Shown: positions 1 to 14,090, counted from the stretch's first letter. The stretch is 64,000 bases of DNA from Lophius americanus (GCA_037951165.1 JBBDHG010000009.1:13480501-13544500), one strand, 5' to 3'. Notes: a model not told the origin generated them from the letters alone. Numbers and translations: made by a program.

Positions 1-3000
1 GACAAAACTTCATTGTTGAAATGCAGTTTGCATTCTGAACAAGAAACATCAAAAAGAATTCCGTGTTTTGATCATTTTTGCATCTTCAGCTAGAGATATT
101 TAATAGAATTCAGTGTTTTGATAACAAGTTTTATAACCTGCAGTGGCGGTTGTAACAGCTGACTGGCACACCATCCACACAGCTCTCCTTTACCAGATAG
201 GATGCTGGTGCTTCAGTGTGTCGCTCTGGGGTATTTCACCAAATCATTAAAATGTTTCTGCCCAATCATGTGAAGTATTAAGTGCCGACTGAAGTTTTTT
301 TTTGATATTCTGCTTCCTCTTATTTAAAACCCTCTCAGTAGAGCTAACTTATGATTAAAGGGGTCATGAGCATCTTACCACCCCCCCTCACCTCCCAGAA
401 ACACATGTTCACATGTTCACATGTCATAACAGGAATTTCTGTTGTGCAATCTGCCCTTATCGCAAACTGAAAACAACTGCTTATTGAACGAGACAGAGAG
501 AAATAAAATAAAAGCTAGACATCCCTCAGAGTGTGTGATACTCTGCCAACCAATAGCTTGACCATCACAATGTCTAGTCGACCTTGAAAACCTACAGATC
601 ACATCACACTGAAATCAGTCTGTCTGTACTTATCATTAAACTGTATGTGTGTAATGTGGATCCACTCCAATTTGACAAATACTTAGCTAACGCATGCCCA
701 ACCCTTCCAATAACAGTCTAGTCCAAAGAGGGGGCAATTCATCTTAATTACCCCCATTTTCTGGATCATCTCAAAATTGAATAGACTCTTCTTGACGTAT
801 ATCCAATACGTCATGGAATTCTGTCAAGTAATTTCAGTGTAACCCTGCCTTGGTGGATGACAATCTCAACATTACTAGAATAACTCTCAGGTCTCTTGTT
901 CCATATGACACTAACTGATTCATAAAGGTACTGATACCTGAAGGAAAGGGTGTGACACATATTTAATATGAGCCTTCTCCTTTACATGCCATGCTACTGA
1001 ACAGTGTTTGCCACAGGCAGTCAGCATTTCAACTCACACAGAAACACACACACTAAAACTCACACACGCACACACACATGCAAGCACTCACACACGCGCA
1101 CACACACACACTCACACACCGACTCACACAAACACTCACACACGCACACAGACACTCACTCACACACACACACACACACACTCACACAAACTCACACAAA
1201 CTCACAAAAACAAACACTCCCACACACACACACACCCACACACACACACACCTACTCGCTCACTCACACACGCACACACACTCACTCGCTCACTCACCGA
1301 CTCACACAAACTCACAGACACAAACACACTCACACACTCACTCACATGAAGTGCAGTTACTGGGCTTTAAAAAAAACATGGACACTAGGAGCTCTGCATA
1401 ACACACTTCACAAACCCCCTAAATTCAAATTGTTTTTTTATCATGAAGGTTTTAGATGACTTTATCTTTTATCTTCATTAACTTTTTTTGTACTGTTGCT
1501 TACTGCGATGATATTTTTAGACACGCATGCAATAGAAATGGCGAAATTATTTCATTTTTGAATTAAATATATACATTATTGCACTGTTGTAAGAGAAATG
1601 TTTCTAAAGCGGCAAGCAAAAAAGATGAAGGTATATTCTTTTTCTTTGTAATTTCATGATGGCAGTGCATGGCCGGTCGTTCCGTTTAAAAGTGCTTGAC
1701 AGTCCCTACTGACAGTGAAGTATGACATCACTGTGGTTCTGACTCTCTCAGCCACTATCCTTTATGTACAACAGGCCTACATTTAGATTTCCATCACAAA
1801 ACAAGAGGTGGGGGTGCAATATTAATTTCCAACACACTGTACATTATGTTGGTTAAGTGCTCTTAACAAATTTTGATAAATAAATGATCAAAAGTCATGT
1901 GGCATAAAGGAAAAGAAGTTTGTTTATTCTGGCTATTTGCCATCGCCGTGACTACAGCGTGTCTGCTGTAATGTTTTGTGAGAACAGTGTGTTTATTCTC
2001 ATTAGGTGCACCTGCAGGCTGCACACTCCTCCACAGAGCTGCGGTGGCCTCGATGACACTCCCCTCATCACAGGTTGATGTAATGTTAATCCAGCAGCGT
2101 GAGCAGAATCACACAGCGACCAATAGCAGCAGGACATGTAGCGGCTCTGGGATGCATTTCACCTGCAGAGCCATTCACATGGCGCCCTGTGCAGCAACCC
2201 TGGCAAATCAAAAGTATCAACACACCCTCACCTCCTCCCACACACTTATTAGTTAACTAAATTTTCTTTGCCTCGTTTCTCTTTGGTGATTACAGAGAAA
2301 CTTATAAAAGTTGCTCTTTCCCAGGGATGAAAAACCTCCTACATAATCTCTCAAATGTGTGCATGTTCAAGTTTGACGACAAGAAAATGCAATTAAAGAT
2401 TTATCTGCTGCTAAACAGTATAAGGTAGAAAAGAGTAAGCAAGTTCTAATTAGCAACTTTACACAAACAATTTTGATTTAGATTCGGCAATCGGGGAGGA
2501 GGTGGAGATGTATCAGTGACAGATCCAACCGTCAATAAAGATCATAAAAGGACTTCCACTAACACCCCCCACCCTTGCCCCCCACTAAGACTAGCACCTG
2601 CTTAGACATAACAGGACTTTCAGATGCACTTCAAGACTTGATTTTCACTCTGATGCTCACGCCTTTATTTCCACTCTGTTACACACAGTGGAAAAGACTC
2701 TCCGGTCCGTCTTTATGATGTTCGGTTTTTATTTCACATTTGTTTGCAACAAATTTTAAACTTCCGCTCCTTTAGTATTTGTGTTATTTATTTTTGTCTT
2801 TTGCTGTTGCGCTGCTAGAGGCTCAGAAAAACAACATTAGGTTTTTATTATTTGTGCTAGAAAACAAAGAGCTGACAAACCAACAGAATTTTGTGTTGGT
2901 ACATCTGAGTCTGTTGGAAGTGTTTCCTTTCTCTGGTTGACAGAGATGTGTCTCGACATCTTGTGAAGCAGGAGGGCTGCTAGTATAATTTTACAGGGAA

Positions 3001-4654
3001 GACATACCTCCAGGATTGACAGCTTTTTTAAAGACAGTTGTGACAGTCTAATACTAATTTAAAGAACCAATGGTGGGATTTGTTTTGACATTGTCTCATC
3101 GGTGTCCATTTGACAAAATCCAGGCTGGTACATTTCACTGTGTTAGAGGATGGAGGCTTTTCACAAAGATAAACATGGTGAACACTTTGGGATTATCCTT
3201 GTGACCATGGATGCCATCACTTTTGACCTTTGGTGCTTTGAGTCATGTAAAAGCTCTTTGGAATATACATCCACTTACCCGGACTATATCATTATATCAC
3301 CCAAACCACAATATTGTATGTATGATTTTTATTTTTTTACATCAAACATAAATTCTATCTTAACAAATAATAGTATATAGTATGATCATAATAATAAGAA
3401 ACTACAGCTACCCATATGACTGTGGGGCACCAATGCTCCAGATTACAGATTTACGCAATGTGTCATGCAATAAAAAAAAACAGTCTGTCAAAGTGTCTCG
3501 TGGGAAAAAAGCTTCCACTGGAGTAATTAACCCCATGGGAACCACGGTAGCATAAATCACAGCACAATCAAAGGAGAAGAATGCTGTTCATGACCTTGAC
3601 TTGTGTCTTGGCCGCTTTCCTTTAGCACACCGCTGTAGCTTCGATACATTGTTTGTCTAAAAACTGCAGAAGGTTAACCGAATTTTGCCACTTATTATAA
3701 GTTTGTTTGTCAGGGAGCGGGATTAGACATTCAGCACTTTACAAACGACCAGAGATGTTAATGGAAGAGTGGGCATTGTTCCAAAGAAGGATCCATTGAA
3801 TATAGGACTAAATCTGTATAAAAAGAGTGGATCCTTGAGTTTTTCCTTTCTTTAACACTTCAGTTAAAAATATACATATTACCTGACAGAATTTAAGGTT
3901 TGGATATGAACGAAGGGGAAAAAAATGACATTACATTATAATCTTTTGGATGGTGTTGTTTGTTTGTTTTTTCAGACTTTTTGTCCATCACTAGTAGTAG
4001 TTTCAACTACTTGATAGATCAACATGAAAGCGGCTGGAAGACAGGGATTGACTTAAAGAAGGAACAACAGACATTTGGTTAAGTTCTGAATAAAGGGCAT
4101 GATATTCTTTTTTTAAACTTTCTTTCACATTGCCATAACGCCGAGGGCCGCCACCAAAATAAGTATGACAAACAGATTAAATAGACAGACAGAGTTGCCT
4201 GACCTTTTGCTCAGGGAGGCATCAGGGACAGCAAACGGTGATTAAATTCTGGAACGTATCCACCCGGGAGGACAGGAAATACCTGCTCGTCTGGAAAAGC
4301 TTTTTTTTCAAAGCCCAAAGTTATGAACGGATCCAAGATTGGAATTTAACGTATGGTGAGAGGGGACCACTGGAGGGAACATTTGGTTTTGTTTGGGGTT
4401 TGCGGTCTGTAGATGTTTTTGTTATGACAGAAACCTAATCTTATGTTTTCAGGCACCACTTTTGACAAACATGGTTGAAATCTTTTTTGAATTTCTAGGT
4501 CCAAAATGTGGCATAAGATGTCGCCATTAACTTGTGCAAACAAGAGAATTATTCTCCCTTACCTACTGTCCCACTTAGAAATGTCTCATTTTAAAATTTG
4601 ACAATAAAATTTGGTTGGAGTTGAGAAGGAAGGAATTGTTTATATGGGTTTAAT
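1..4654. other. Intergenic region without recognised genes
   Basis: Apart from the CA array at 1031-1346, I find no exon-like coding conservation on either strand and no transposon I can name. The open frames (for example near 1978-2256 and 3150-3380) are short and match no family I know. Confidence 0.6.
1031..1346. repeat. (CA)n-rich imperfect microsatellite/minisatellite
   Basis: About 315 bases are made almost entirely of CACACA, CTCACA and related units on the plus strand. Three overlapping frames stay open here and would encode Thr/His-rich peptides, which is a side effect of the repeat and not evidence of a gene. Confidence 0.95.
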
Positions 4655-5207
4655 TAAAAAAAAACCCGGAAGATGCTGATTTCATTTTCCAGCAGGACTC
4701 GGTACCTGCCCACACTGCCAAAAGTACCAATACCTGGTTGAATGACCATGGGAGTACTGTGCTTGGTTGGCCAGCAGACTTGCCTGGCCTGAGCCCCATA
4801 GAAAATGATTGGGGTTTTGTCGCGAGGAAGATGAGAGACACGAGACCCAACAATACAGATGAGCCGAAGGCCGTTATTGAAGCAACCCTGGCTTCCATAA
4901 CACCTCAGCAGTGTCACAGGCTGATCGACTCAATGCCATGCCGCATTGATGCAGTAATTCATGCAAAAAGAGCCCAAACCTATTACTGACTGAATATACA
5001 AGAATTTCTGTATTAAAAATCCTTTTTTTACTGGTCTTTTCATGAGCTGTAAGCCATAACAATTAAGATTAAGACAATTAAAAGCTTGAAATATTTCACT
5101 TTGTGTGTAATTAATCCAGAAATATATACGGGTTTCACCTTTTAAATTGAATGACTGAATTAAATGAACTTTTCCATGATATTCTAATTCATTGAGATGC
5201 ACCTGTA
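4655..5207 (+). mobile_element. Truncated Tc1/mariner-like transposon, 3' part
   Basis: The plus strand reads as the C-terminal third of a Tc1-type transposase: FQQDSVPAHTAKS with the second catalytic Asp, then GWPADLPGLSPIENDWG with the final acidic residue of the DDE triad, and SITPQQCHRLIDSMP to a stop at 4987-4989. The right end of the element, ATTGAGATGCACCTGTA, is recognisable at about 5190-5207. No matching left inverted terminal repeat or N-terminal DNA-binding region is seen upstream, so this is a dead 5'-truncated copy. Confidence 0.9.
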
Positions 5208-5864
5208 AGTTCTGTGACCAAAAGGATTGAGAGAATTACAACTAAATTTCACTTACAATTTTCCTCATCTTCATCTGTCGATCATCACCCTCAGTAGTCT
5301 GTCAACTCAAATCAGATTGAACTGCCAATAATGTTTTTTTTCAATAAAAATAATGTTTTTTATGTTTAATATTAAGAACAAGGTAGAATACAAACATTTA
5401 GAAATTGTAATGAGGACAAAATCCGAACAAAATGTACACAGTGCATTTGTAAGAATTTATAGTTGAATACTTGATGGTTTGAATTAAAATAATATGCATT
5501 TACTGTGTCTGACGGAGTTGACACAAATCAAATGAGGAATGATTGTCAATTTTGAGAAGGGTTTTATCAAAAAAGTTATCCTTCACAGAGCTGCTAGCTT
5601 AGAGTTTTGTGTACAAATAAATACTTGTGTGTATCTCAAAGATACGGTATATGTGCTATTAGATATTTTGATGTAGTTTTGGGATAAAAAAACAAAACAA
5701 AGGATCAATAATTTCAATATCTGCCAGGTGCTGGCCACAACTGAGACTTTATTGGTAAACGCTGATGCAATTGCATTTGGATAAAGCTATCCCAGGAAGT
5801 GCCGAACAATTACAATATTAAAACATGATCTCAAAAATTCAAGTTGACAGTTATAAAAAGGTCT

Positions 5865-8800
5865 TTATCTGGGGTGTGTTGGGCCTTGAGGGGTTTGAAC
5901 ACCGAGTTTGAAGTCCTCAGACTCAACACGTCTGTGAAGATACTGTTTGACAACACTGACAATAGTCGGTACCTCTGCCATGCCACCTTTACCTGCAATA
6001 GAGAGAAGAGAGAGTTACTAATACTCACCTCCCATGCTAAATTGGCCATTCTCCACTTGACAAGCACACCTACATATTTTCTCTTGCACACTTCCAGGGC
6101 TAACGCAGTAGTCCTAACATAAAAACAATAGCAGGCTACCATAGAAATCTGAGAAGTGAAGTAATGTTTAAAATACAAGGCCTGATTAAGGCTTCTAAAA
6201 TATTCCAGTGGAGAAAATAATTATACGCATACCACTGGAATAAAAATCTACATCACAACCAAAGACGACACAGCTGAATTTAAACTGGCTTTTAAAACAA
6301 TGTTTTAACATACACAGGACTGTTAGTTTGGGGAATTGGTCGGAGAGGGAGTGAAATTCATTTATCTCTTTGACATAAGAGAGAAATTAACAATATGAGG
6401 TCACTGATCAGGCTCATCTTCTTCGTGTGTCTTTTATTTGTGATCTATTGAAAATCACCCATGCATGTACTGTACACCAACATTAGGAAACACAGTAGCA
6501 GCTCTGAAATTAGGTTAATCTTGATTATATCCGTTAATACACACACCGATCAGCCACAACATTACAACCAGTCACTGGCACATTAAAATACACAATGAAG
6601 CCTTAGTCCGACTTTTTTGCGGTCCAAATAGTAAAAGATGGAACAGTAAGAATATTACAACTGCTTAAATCCTTCGCAACTATTTAGAGCAAAAGCACAA
6701 CAGTTTATAATCCAAGATCTTTCCTACATTGCTTCTATGGGTCTAACTTATTTTATATGTTTCTTGTTGTCAGGATTGAGAGTAAAATATGAATTATTAG
6801 TGTTAAACATGATGTTTACAAGATAGATCTACTCAAGCAGATTCATATGCACAAATTTTGACCAATGGTTGAGAAATTATGTCCTGAAAACTTTAGGGGA
6901 TAAAGCTCCCCCTAGTGTCAGAAATATGTAACCCATCTTACCCAAAATCAATCCAGGTTTTTCTTGCACTAAGTTCTACATAGGTATAAAATTGGTATGA
7001 AAATGATCCATGATCCATTTTGTGGGTTATCGCGTTAACACAAGGGATTTGCAGCGGGCGTGATGATGATGATTCAATAACATCCCCGATTTCCGTGGGA
7101 TATGATATGAATACGAATACGAATATGAAATTTAAACTTTAAAAAATTGTAAAATAATTACAATGTAAACTGGATTAATCATGTTCAGTCATAAACAGTA
7201 AAACACAGTGAGTGAATCTGAGCAGTGGGCAGCCCCTGTGAAGCGCCCGGGCTGACAAAGCTTGGAGCATTCGTAGGCCTCCTTTGAAAATCGTGAAAGA
7301 CATTATAGAAATAAAATTGCTGGAGGGGTTTCTCTTCCGAATGTGGAGTTCTATAAATCAACAGTAACAACAGACATTTTTAGGAAGGCCAAAAAAAAAC
7401 TATGTCAACTCACAAACTGGTTTTTCAAAGGAGTTATTGCTCCTATAAAGTGCACAAAGTTTAAGCTTGCAGCTATCGAACTTTTGCTGAAGAAATTTTG
7501 CATTTATACCTTTATAATTTTCTTTAGACATTTCATGTCGTATGACGTATCATATACTGTGACATAGTAATCGTCAACCCATGTTCAGTACAGTTCTTTT
7601 GGTTCTGTGAAATAATATTTGCTTCCCTCCTGGTTAATTTTATATTTTTGTGTGTATCTTACATTATATTAAACTGTCTCAGATCGGCAATTGTGTTTAC
7701 TACCTGAGTAAACACAACGTGTTCATGACTCAACTGTTCAAAAGAGACTGGATAACTAAAAAAAAGCACTCAGAGAGCGCAAACCTCCGCCAATGGCCGA
7801 GACTTACCTCTAAAACTTCCTTTTTCTTCCTTTCTTAAACAGACATTGTTGCGCTATCTCCTGTTCCTCTCCAATATAAATCATCGAAGGAACAAAGCAC
7901 AACGGTACCCAAGATTTAGAAAAAATTGATGAGATTCCTCAATTAATGTCTGAGTTATGCCAGCATCTAAATCTTCCAACAACTCCAACAAACTCCTGAG
8001 TATCTTTCAAATAATCTGTAGCCGGTCTTGTCTTGTGTTTTCCACTTCAGCGTCTTTGTTCAGCCCACTAACTTGCACCTCCATCCTCAAGGGGACATCA
8101 AAGGAAACAAAAGGAACCAACGCTTCAATAATGGATAGTTTCAAGAAAGCGCCTCGCCACATTGTGATGTCACAAAACAGAAACAGCTTATTATTTTTAT
8201 TTTATTTTATTGTAAATGCTGCGAAACGCGTATCATCTCCAGAATTGAATCATATATAGGATATGTTTAAACATTTATAGGATATATTTTCCCTACATCT
8301 GGGAAAATTCCATCCAAATCCATCCATTATCATCTTGTTTGTTAACATCCAAATAACAGAAGTGAAAACATAACCTTCTTGTTTTAATGTTTATGTTGGT
8401 GGAAAACATCTGTTTCCATCTCGCCACAACTGTTAAGAAGATTGGCGTCCTGTCAAATATGATGTGTAATTCATGCCCACAAACCCTCCAATTTGCCTGA
8501 CCAAATCGGCTCCATAAAAGAAGAGAGGGACAAACTTCTACCACAGCAATAACAGAGACTGACTTCCAGTTATTGGAAAGGTTCGGTTGCAAAATCAGCC
8601 GTAAGACTCAGTTGAGTGAAAGCGTTTTCATACTGGTGATTTAGATGTATGACCTTTCTGCCTGATTAAAATTTAAGAACCATTTAACAATTGCATTGTC
8701 TGTTAACTCATGTAGCCTTTGTTATATTTCACTTGAAAATATGACACAGTTCATTGTAAGATACAAATATTGAATAAGTAAGGGTGGTGCAATACTTTTT

Positions 8801-11800
8801 CAAAACACTACAAATCCGCCTGAAGCTTCATGTTGTGGTTGACTAATTATGCTTAATTTACAAATACTGGTATACAATACAATACAATATATGTTATATT
8901 TTAGATGAGCATTAGTTCTTTGTTTCTCCACCTACTTTAAAGTATTCAGGTGAAAATACTAAGATACAGTTAAAAATTTAGGAGTTCTTCAGGCTAGGAC
9001 TGATCATATTCTTTTTTGCTTTTCGTGTTTTTAACAAAGTGTATTTGCTTTGGTCCTACCAGGGGGGTCCTGTATATTTCGATCAAACAAAGTGAATGTG
9101 AGAATACTGGTTTTTACTTATACTTATACTTTGGTGTATATCATTTTAGGTATTTGCCAGGTTTTACAACTTACCTTCATCTCCACACTCTAGCTTCTTG
9201 GAAATGCAGGGAATTTCCACATATCCAAACTCTGTCAGCTTTGAAACCTGCTGGGCTGTGATAGGATGCTGCCACATAGCAGTATTCATTGCAGTACAGA
9301 AGAGAAGAGGGCGACTGGTATCCCACGCTCTAATCACACAAGTCTGCGAATAATGGAAATCATTGGGCCTTGTCAAAGTTACTCAGAACTTTTATAAACA
9401 ATTATTTTTTGCGCTAATCATGTTTCAGTAATCAAGTTGACAGCTTATTGTTCTCACCAAAAGGTTATCACAAATACCGTTAGCAATCTTTCCAAGTGTG
9501 TTGGCATCAAGGGGGGCAATAACGAGTAGGTCTGCCCAGCGTCTTAGTTCAATATGTAGCACAGGATCAGACCTCTGAGTCCAGAGCTGAAACAAAGACA
9601 AACATAATGAAATACATACTTTCTTTCTAATTTTCCAAAATGTGAACAGAATTTCTCAGTCTTGTCCGGTCCATCAACATGTTTGGAGGTCTCAAATTGC
9701 TGATGACCCAAGCAATCACAAGACTGACATTCAACCTAACAACTCATGCCACAATTTCATTTACTCAATGTGATTTTGTTATATTTTATCTAAATTTCAA
9801 GAGTATAAAAGGATCAAACTATAAATTGGATCATAAAATTACAATACTTTGCAAACCAATTTTAAAATACAAGAAAGAAAATGTTTTAGAACACTCTGAA
9901 CATGAGAAAATTAGGTCTGAAGACTCTTTAAAAAAGACATTTTAAAAATATTCTTTTAACCCTAATCCGGATATCTTCCAATACGTACTAACGTGACTTT
10001 CTTATGTGTCCTTAAGTTTGTAGTTCGATGTTTGAACATAACCAAATCATTTTTGTGATAGTGTATTTATGATCAGTCAGCTTATCAGTGGTGCCAAGTA
10101 TGAGAAACTTTGCCGCAGATTAACGGTATTAATAATATCTATAAAAGGGAATGTGTCAAGTTCTGTAATGGTTCGGTTCTGTTGTAATTTGAAGGTTCAG
10201 TACTGTTGTTTTTCACCTGTCTCCCTCCATTAGTTTCTATGTCCCTTCCTCCTGTCCTGGCTATGTGTGTGCGTGAGTCCTGCCTCCTAGTGTAGGAGGC
10301 AGGACTCCTTCATTGTTCAATGTTGTCATCTGTCCCCAGACCTCACCTGTTGCCCATGTATCTTTTACATTTTTCCGTTTTAAGTCTGTGTCTTGCTCTA
10401 TGTCTTTGTCAAATCGTCGACGTTACTGCCTGTTAAACCCGCCATTGGTCTCGTCGATGTAAGCGCTTGCGTATCTCTGAACTGCTTGCTTGTGCTCCCG
10501 GAAGTTTTGTTTTTCTCATGGTTTATTATTTGCTACTTTGGAATTGTAGAGCATTATAATTTTATACTTTGTAACTTGAGTTCTTTAAATGCTACTTTGA
10601 ATTATTCTTTGGTACTTTACTTTCATAATTTTTCCCTAGTTCGATCATCATATATCCTTTTGACCTGTTTGTGTTTGCGTCCTGTATACAAAACGTAATA
10701 AGTTCCTCGTTACCTGCCACTCATCTCTGTCACTGTAGGTCCTTACGGAAACCTCTGCCGGATCGTAGAAGTGCTTGGCATGCTCTGTGGTGACGACTCT
10801 TACGTCCACCTAAAAAATAAAATAAATATAAACAGTAGACATAACTTATTATTATTATTGTAGAGTTGAAGATCTGGAACTTTATGAAACACATCCGCGA
10901 ATGTCAAATAACTTAGCATTATGTTAGGGACCATTTTATGGGGCCTCAAACTTTTTCACATAATTGAATGTAAACACTGCTTTGTTTTCTCACTATCATA
11001 AAACCAGCATTCACCTGTATTCTTGAAACGGCCTTCTCGCATTTTATTTAGATTCAGTTTGATGTACCATGAACGCTTAATATTTTAATTTTGAACGATG
11101 ATACAGTTATTAATGTTAATAAATCCCAGACGTCTACTACTGTTTAATATACAAGCCACCCAAACGTTGTTGGCATGAAGAAGAAAGCCTGATCATGAAC
11201 TTCCGATTTCCCAGTGGATTCTACTATACTTTGATTCCTTGATTTACTGTGGTTTAAGTAGCTGAATAGGAATTTCATGTCTGTAAATTTGTTTTTAAAT
11301 TAATCATCACTTTTCTGTCCTTTAATAATGAAAAATAAAGACTTGATTGCAATAAACTAGATTTCAAAAAATCAATGATGAATAAATACTTGCAAATCTT
11401 ATATTCGTCACTCAATTTTTAATGTCTTCACCTCAGCCAGGGGAGAAGATCTTGTTTTCAATTCACTGTCACAATTTTCAAAGTAGACCTATGAATTCTC
11501 CAAGCTTGTGTCGGGAATGTTATGGAATCGTCATCGCAACGCCTTCTGCATATACTTTGTGTTAGTGCGACAATTAAACTGACTTCATGAATAATTCACA
11601 AATTTTATACCCAGACGACCGTAGTGGGAGTAAGAACTGGATTCGATTTTGGGAAAGGGTGGGTTGTTTATTACTGACACTGGTGGGAGCTTTATACACA
11701 AAAGTCATTGGGCCATTCTTTTTCTCTAGTCAGATTTAGTCCAAATTTGGTGCATCAACTCAAGGAGATTTTTTTCTTGTATCAGGTTTTACTCTTATAA

Positions 11801-12574
11801 TTCATATTCTATACTGTGGAAATAACATCACATTCAAATTGGGGAGTGCACTCAGGCGGATGGCTTGGACTGTTTGGGGATATACCGTCTGCAGGGCCTA
11901 GTTATTATTATTGCACTACGCCATCTCTGCTGGGTGCAGTAACAGACACCACATAGAGTGATACTTTGGGTCATCAGAGTGTGCAAACTTTTAACCAGAG
12001 AGGGCGTAGAGGAGTAAAAAGAACAGTTTAGTTCTAAGTTACTCTAATAAATAGGCAACTATATAAAGAGAAAAACAAAACTATACTTTGCGTATGCCTG
12101 CCCTGCCTGGGTGGAAACACATTTCAGCCATATTTTAAGAGTGTAAGGTGCTGTTTTTAACAACATTTTCAACCCCGTTTACATAACTCAGTGAATGCAC
12201 AAAACACTTATTTCTGGCAATGAAAAACACCAAAGGCTATGGTACTCTCTTTTAAAAAATATTAAAACACCTTCATTGACTTAAAGCTAACTGTTGGAGT
12301 CGTTTTCTATACATTGTGATTAGGCATTTGCTGTAAGCTCCTCGTCTGCTCTTCTAACAACGTCGTTCATATACATGTTCATTAATGTGATTAAAAGCGG
12401 AATGAATTAATTCAAATGAACCGGCCTCACTTCGGGGAGCTGTTGCAGCTGGGACACCAACAGAGGCAGTTTCAAGGCTGCTACACTTCCGGACACGCCG
12501 ACAAGAACGCGAAATGTTCCGCTTGATTTCAATAAGTCCTTCTTGAGACAAGAAATATGATCTTCGGATTGCAT
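5865..12574 (-). CDS. ppcdc: Phosphopantothenoylcysteine decarboxylase, 5 coding exons
   Basis: The predicted enzyme decarboxylates 4'-phosphopantothenoylcysteine to 4'-phosphopantetheine in coenzyme A synthesis, using FMN. Coding exons in transcription order are 12431-12574, 10714-10809, 9458-9586, 9175-9343 and 5865-5992. All have GT-AG borders, and the phases join into 221 residues; the human protein is about 204. Residues 22-30 carry the flavoprotein start FRVLVGVSGS. His91 in the segment VLHIELRRWAD, Asn143 in AMNTAMW and Cys176 in ECGDEG match the catalytic His, Asn and Cys known from plant HAL3-type decarboxylases, so the copy looks functional. The ATG at 12574 is the first in frame before the conserved core. 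A candidate poly(A) signal (AATAAA on the minus strand) lies at 5748-5753. The last intron is about 3.2 kb and holds transposon and LINE-tail fragments. The exon calls are read from the sequence; the function comes from the family. Confidence 0.95.
6541..6600. mobile_element. Terminal fragment of a non-autonomous teleost DNA transposon
   Basis: The sequence ACACCGATCAGCCACAACAT resembles, from memory, the end of a widespread teleost non-autonomous DNA element. Only about 60 bases are recognisable. It lies in the last intron of ppcdc and may belong to the same family as the copy at 13065-14090. Confidence 0.5.
7758..8110 (+). repeat. LINE (L2-like) 3' tail fragment, copy 1
   Basis: This stretch contains AGAGCGCAAACCTCCGCCAA followed about 200 bases later by ACTCCAACAAACTC and CAAATAATCTGTAGCC. 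The same ordered blocks occur at 26163-26345, and related sequence ends the L2-type LINE near 60.7-60.9 kb. It lies inside the last ppcdc intron. Confidence 0.65.
10275..10307. repeat. Perfect 15-bp inverted repeat with GTG loop in ppcdc intron 2
   Basis: The arms GAGTCCTGCCTCCTA (10275-10289) and TAGGAGGCAGGACTC (10293-10307) are exact reverse complements separated by GTG. The flanking 10.14-10.42 kb is pyrimidine-rich and looks like degenerate repeat sequence I cannot classify. Confidence 0.9.
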
Positions 12575-12760
12575 GTTGGTATACCACTAAGACACTAAAC
12601 GGTCGTGTTGCAGCGGAGGTAATCGCTTCCGTATTTACTGATGTCGAGCCAATGAGAGCAGAGCGCGACCAATGCACGAGCCTCACGCACGAGCTCTTCG
12701 TCACGCCAACTATTAAGGAGCGCGTGCGTAGGTAGAATGTTCTATGCATGTAACAGAATC
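12575..12760 (-). promoter_or_regulatory. Probable ppcdc promoter / 5' leader with two CCAAT boxes
   Basis: The 180 bp upstream of the ppcdc start codon are richer in CpG than the surroundings. They hold two CCAAT pentamers on the plus strand (inverted relative to the gene) at 12649-12653 and 12669-12673. No TATA box is obvious. This fits a housekeeping-type promoter, but the transcription start is not visible from sequence. Confidence 0.4.
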
Positions 12761-13064
12761 CTCCAGTGGGGTCAGCTTGACACGTTAACCCAGCTCATTA
12801 GTTCCTTGAAGAAAGCTTCCCGCTCTTACTATATAGAAAGGAAGAATGACGCTCACATCTGTTGTTTTCTGAGCTTAACACCATTGAGACATTTACCTGC
12901 GGGTTGAGCTGACACACGCTCAGGTGAGGTGCTGTCACGCGTGTAGTCATCAAAAGAGTAATATAAGGCCTACACGCGCTGTATTCATGCCTCGAGGCTG
13001 ATTCTCAGACTCAAACTTGTACATGCGACAGCACTAACTAGCTTTACAATTTGCATATTGACTG

Positions 13065-14090
13065 TTAAATCATCCTTTTGCCAGCAAAACAGCTCTGACC
13101 CAACGAGGCATGAACTCCATAAGACCTCTGAAGGTGTACTGTGTAATCTGATACAAAGATGTTAGCAGCGGATCCTTTAAGTCCTGTGTATTGCCGAGGT
13201 GGGGCATAGATAGGACTTATTTGTCTAGCAGATGTCAGATTGGATTGGGATCTGGTGGATTTGAAGACCATTATCTATCTGGTTATGTTCCTCAAACCAT
13301 TCCTGAACCATTGTTTTTCTTACTGTGGCAGGACACCGTGACCTACTGAAGAGGTCACTTCCTTTGGGGATTATAGTTTCCATGATTGGGCCAGAACGAT
13401 GTTTAGATAGGTGGTATCTGTCAACGGGACATCTACATGAATGACCGGAACCCAGGAAAACATCACCCAAATCATCACACCGATTCTCCTTGTTTACCCT
13501 CTTCCTATACTGCATCCTGGTATCATCTCTTCCTTGGTGTCAGCTACAAACCTGCGCCCAGCCCTCCACTTCATGTAAACATTATTAATCAGACCAGGCA
13601 ATCTTCTTCCATTGCTCGATGGTCCAGTTCTGATGTGGACATGTCCGTCATAGGAGCTGCAATCATGGGCACTATAACCACTATGTGGATAACCACACAA
13701 TGCATCGCCATTCACAGCATGCTGTGATGAACTAGGTGTCTGACCAGAATCAGAGAGAACTTTTTCAGTAATTGGTCTATTTTAGTTCTTATGTGGGGTG
13801 AGTGATCCATGCCGACCACAACCCTGTCGCTGGTTCATCACTTACCTCTTCGTAGACTACTATGGCAGGTGCTAGCCAATCACATTTCACCCCTGTTAAG
13901 TTTCTCAGATACCTAATCTTCTCCATTTTTGCTGCTTCCAACACATGAACTTCGTGGACCAATTCTTGACTCACTGCTTAATACATCCCACTCACTGAAA
14001 AAAAGTCCTTCTTACGAGGTAATCACTGTTAATCAATTTGTCTGTGAGTGGTATAGTGTTAAAACTAATCATTGTAGATGTACAAGCGTT
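13065..14090. mobile_element. Old non-autonomous DNA transposon
   Basis: Segments such as ACCCTGTCGCTGGTTCATCA, TTTTTGCTGCTTCCAACACA and CACTGCTTAATACATCCCAC match, from memory, a well-known teleost repeat with ACACCGATCAGGCATAAC termini. Blocks near the start (GGCATGAACTCCATAAGACC and TGGATTTGAAGACCATTATC) have the expected order. The copy is heavily diverged, its right end is degenerate, and the open frames across it are not meaningful. The family name is uncertain. Confidence 0.6.

Noticed and set aside
1004..1459. 151-codon Thr/His-rich open frame (and two overlapping ones)
   Set aside because: It is produced by the CA-type repeat. All three frames remain open, which is a repeat effect and not coding selection.
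12354..12749. 131-codon minus-strand frame over the ppcdc first exon
   Set aside because: It is a shifted frame. The conserved protein (FRVLVGVSGSVAALKLPLL) is read in another frame from the ATG at 12574.
13437..13727. Open frames of 70-96 codons on both strands
   Set aside because: They lie within an old non-autonomous DNA transposon and have no transposase homology.
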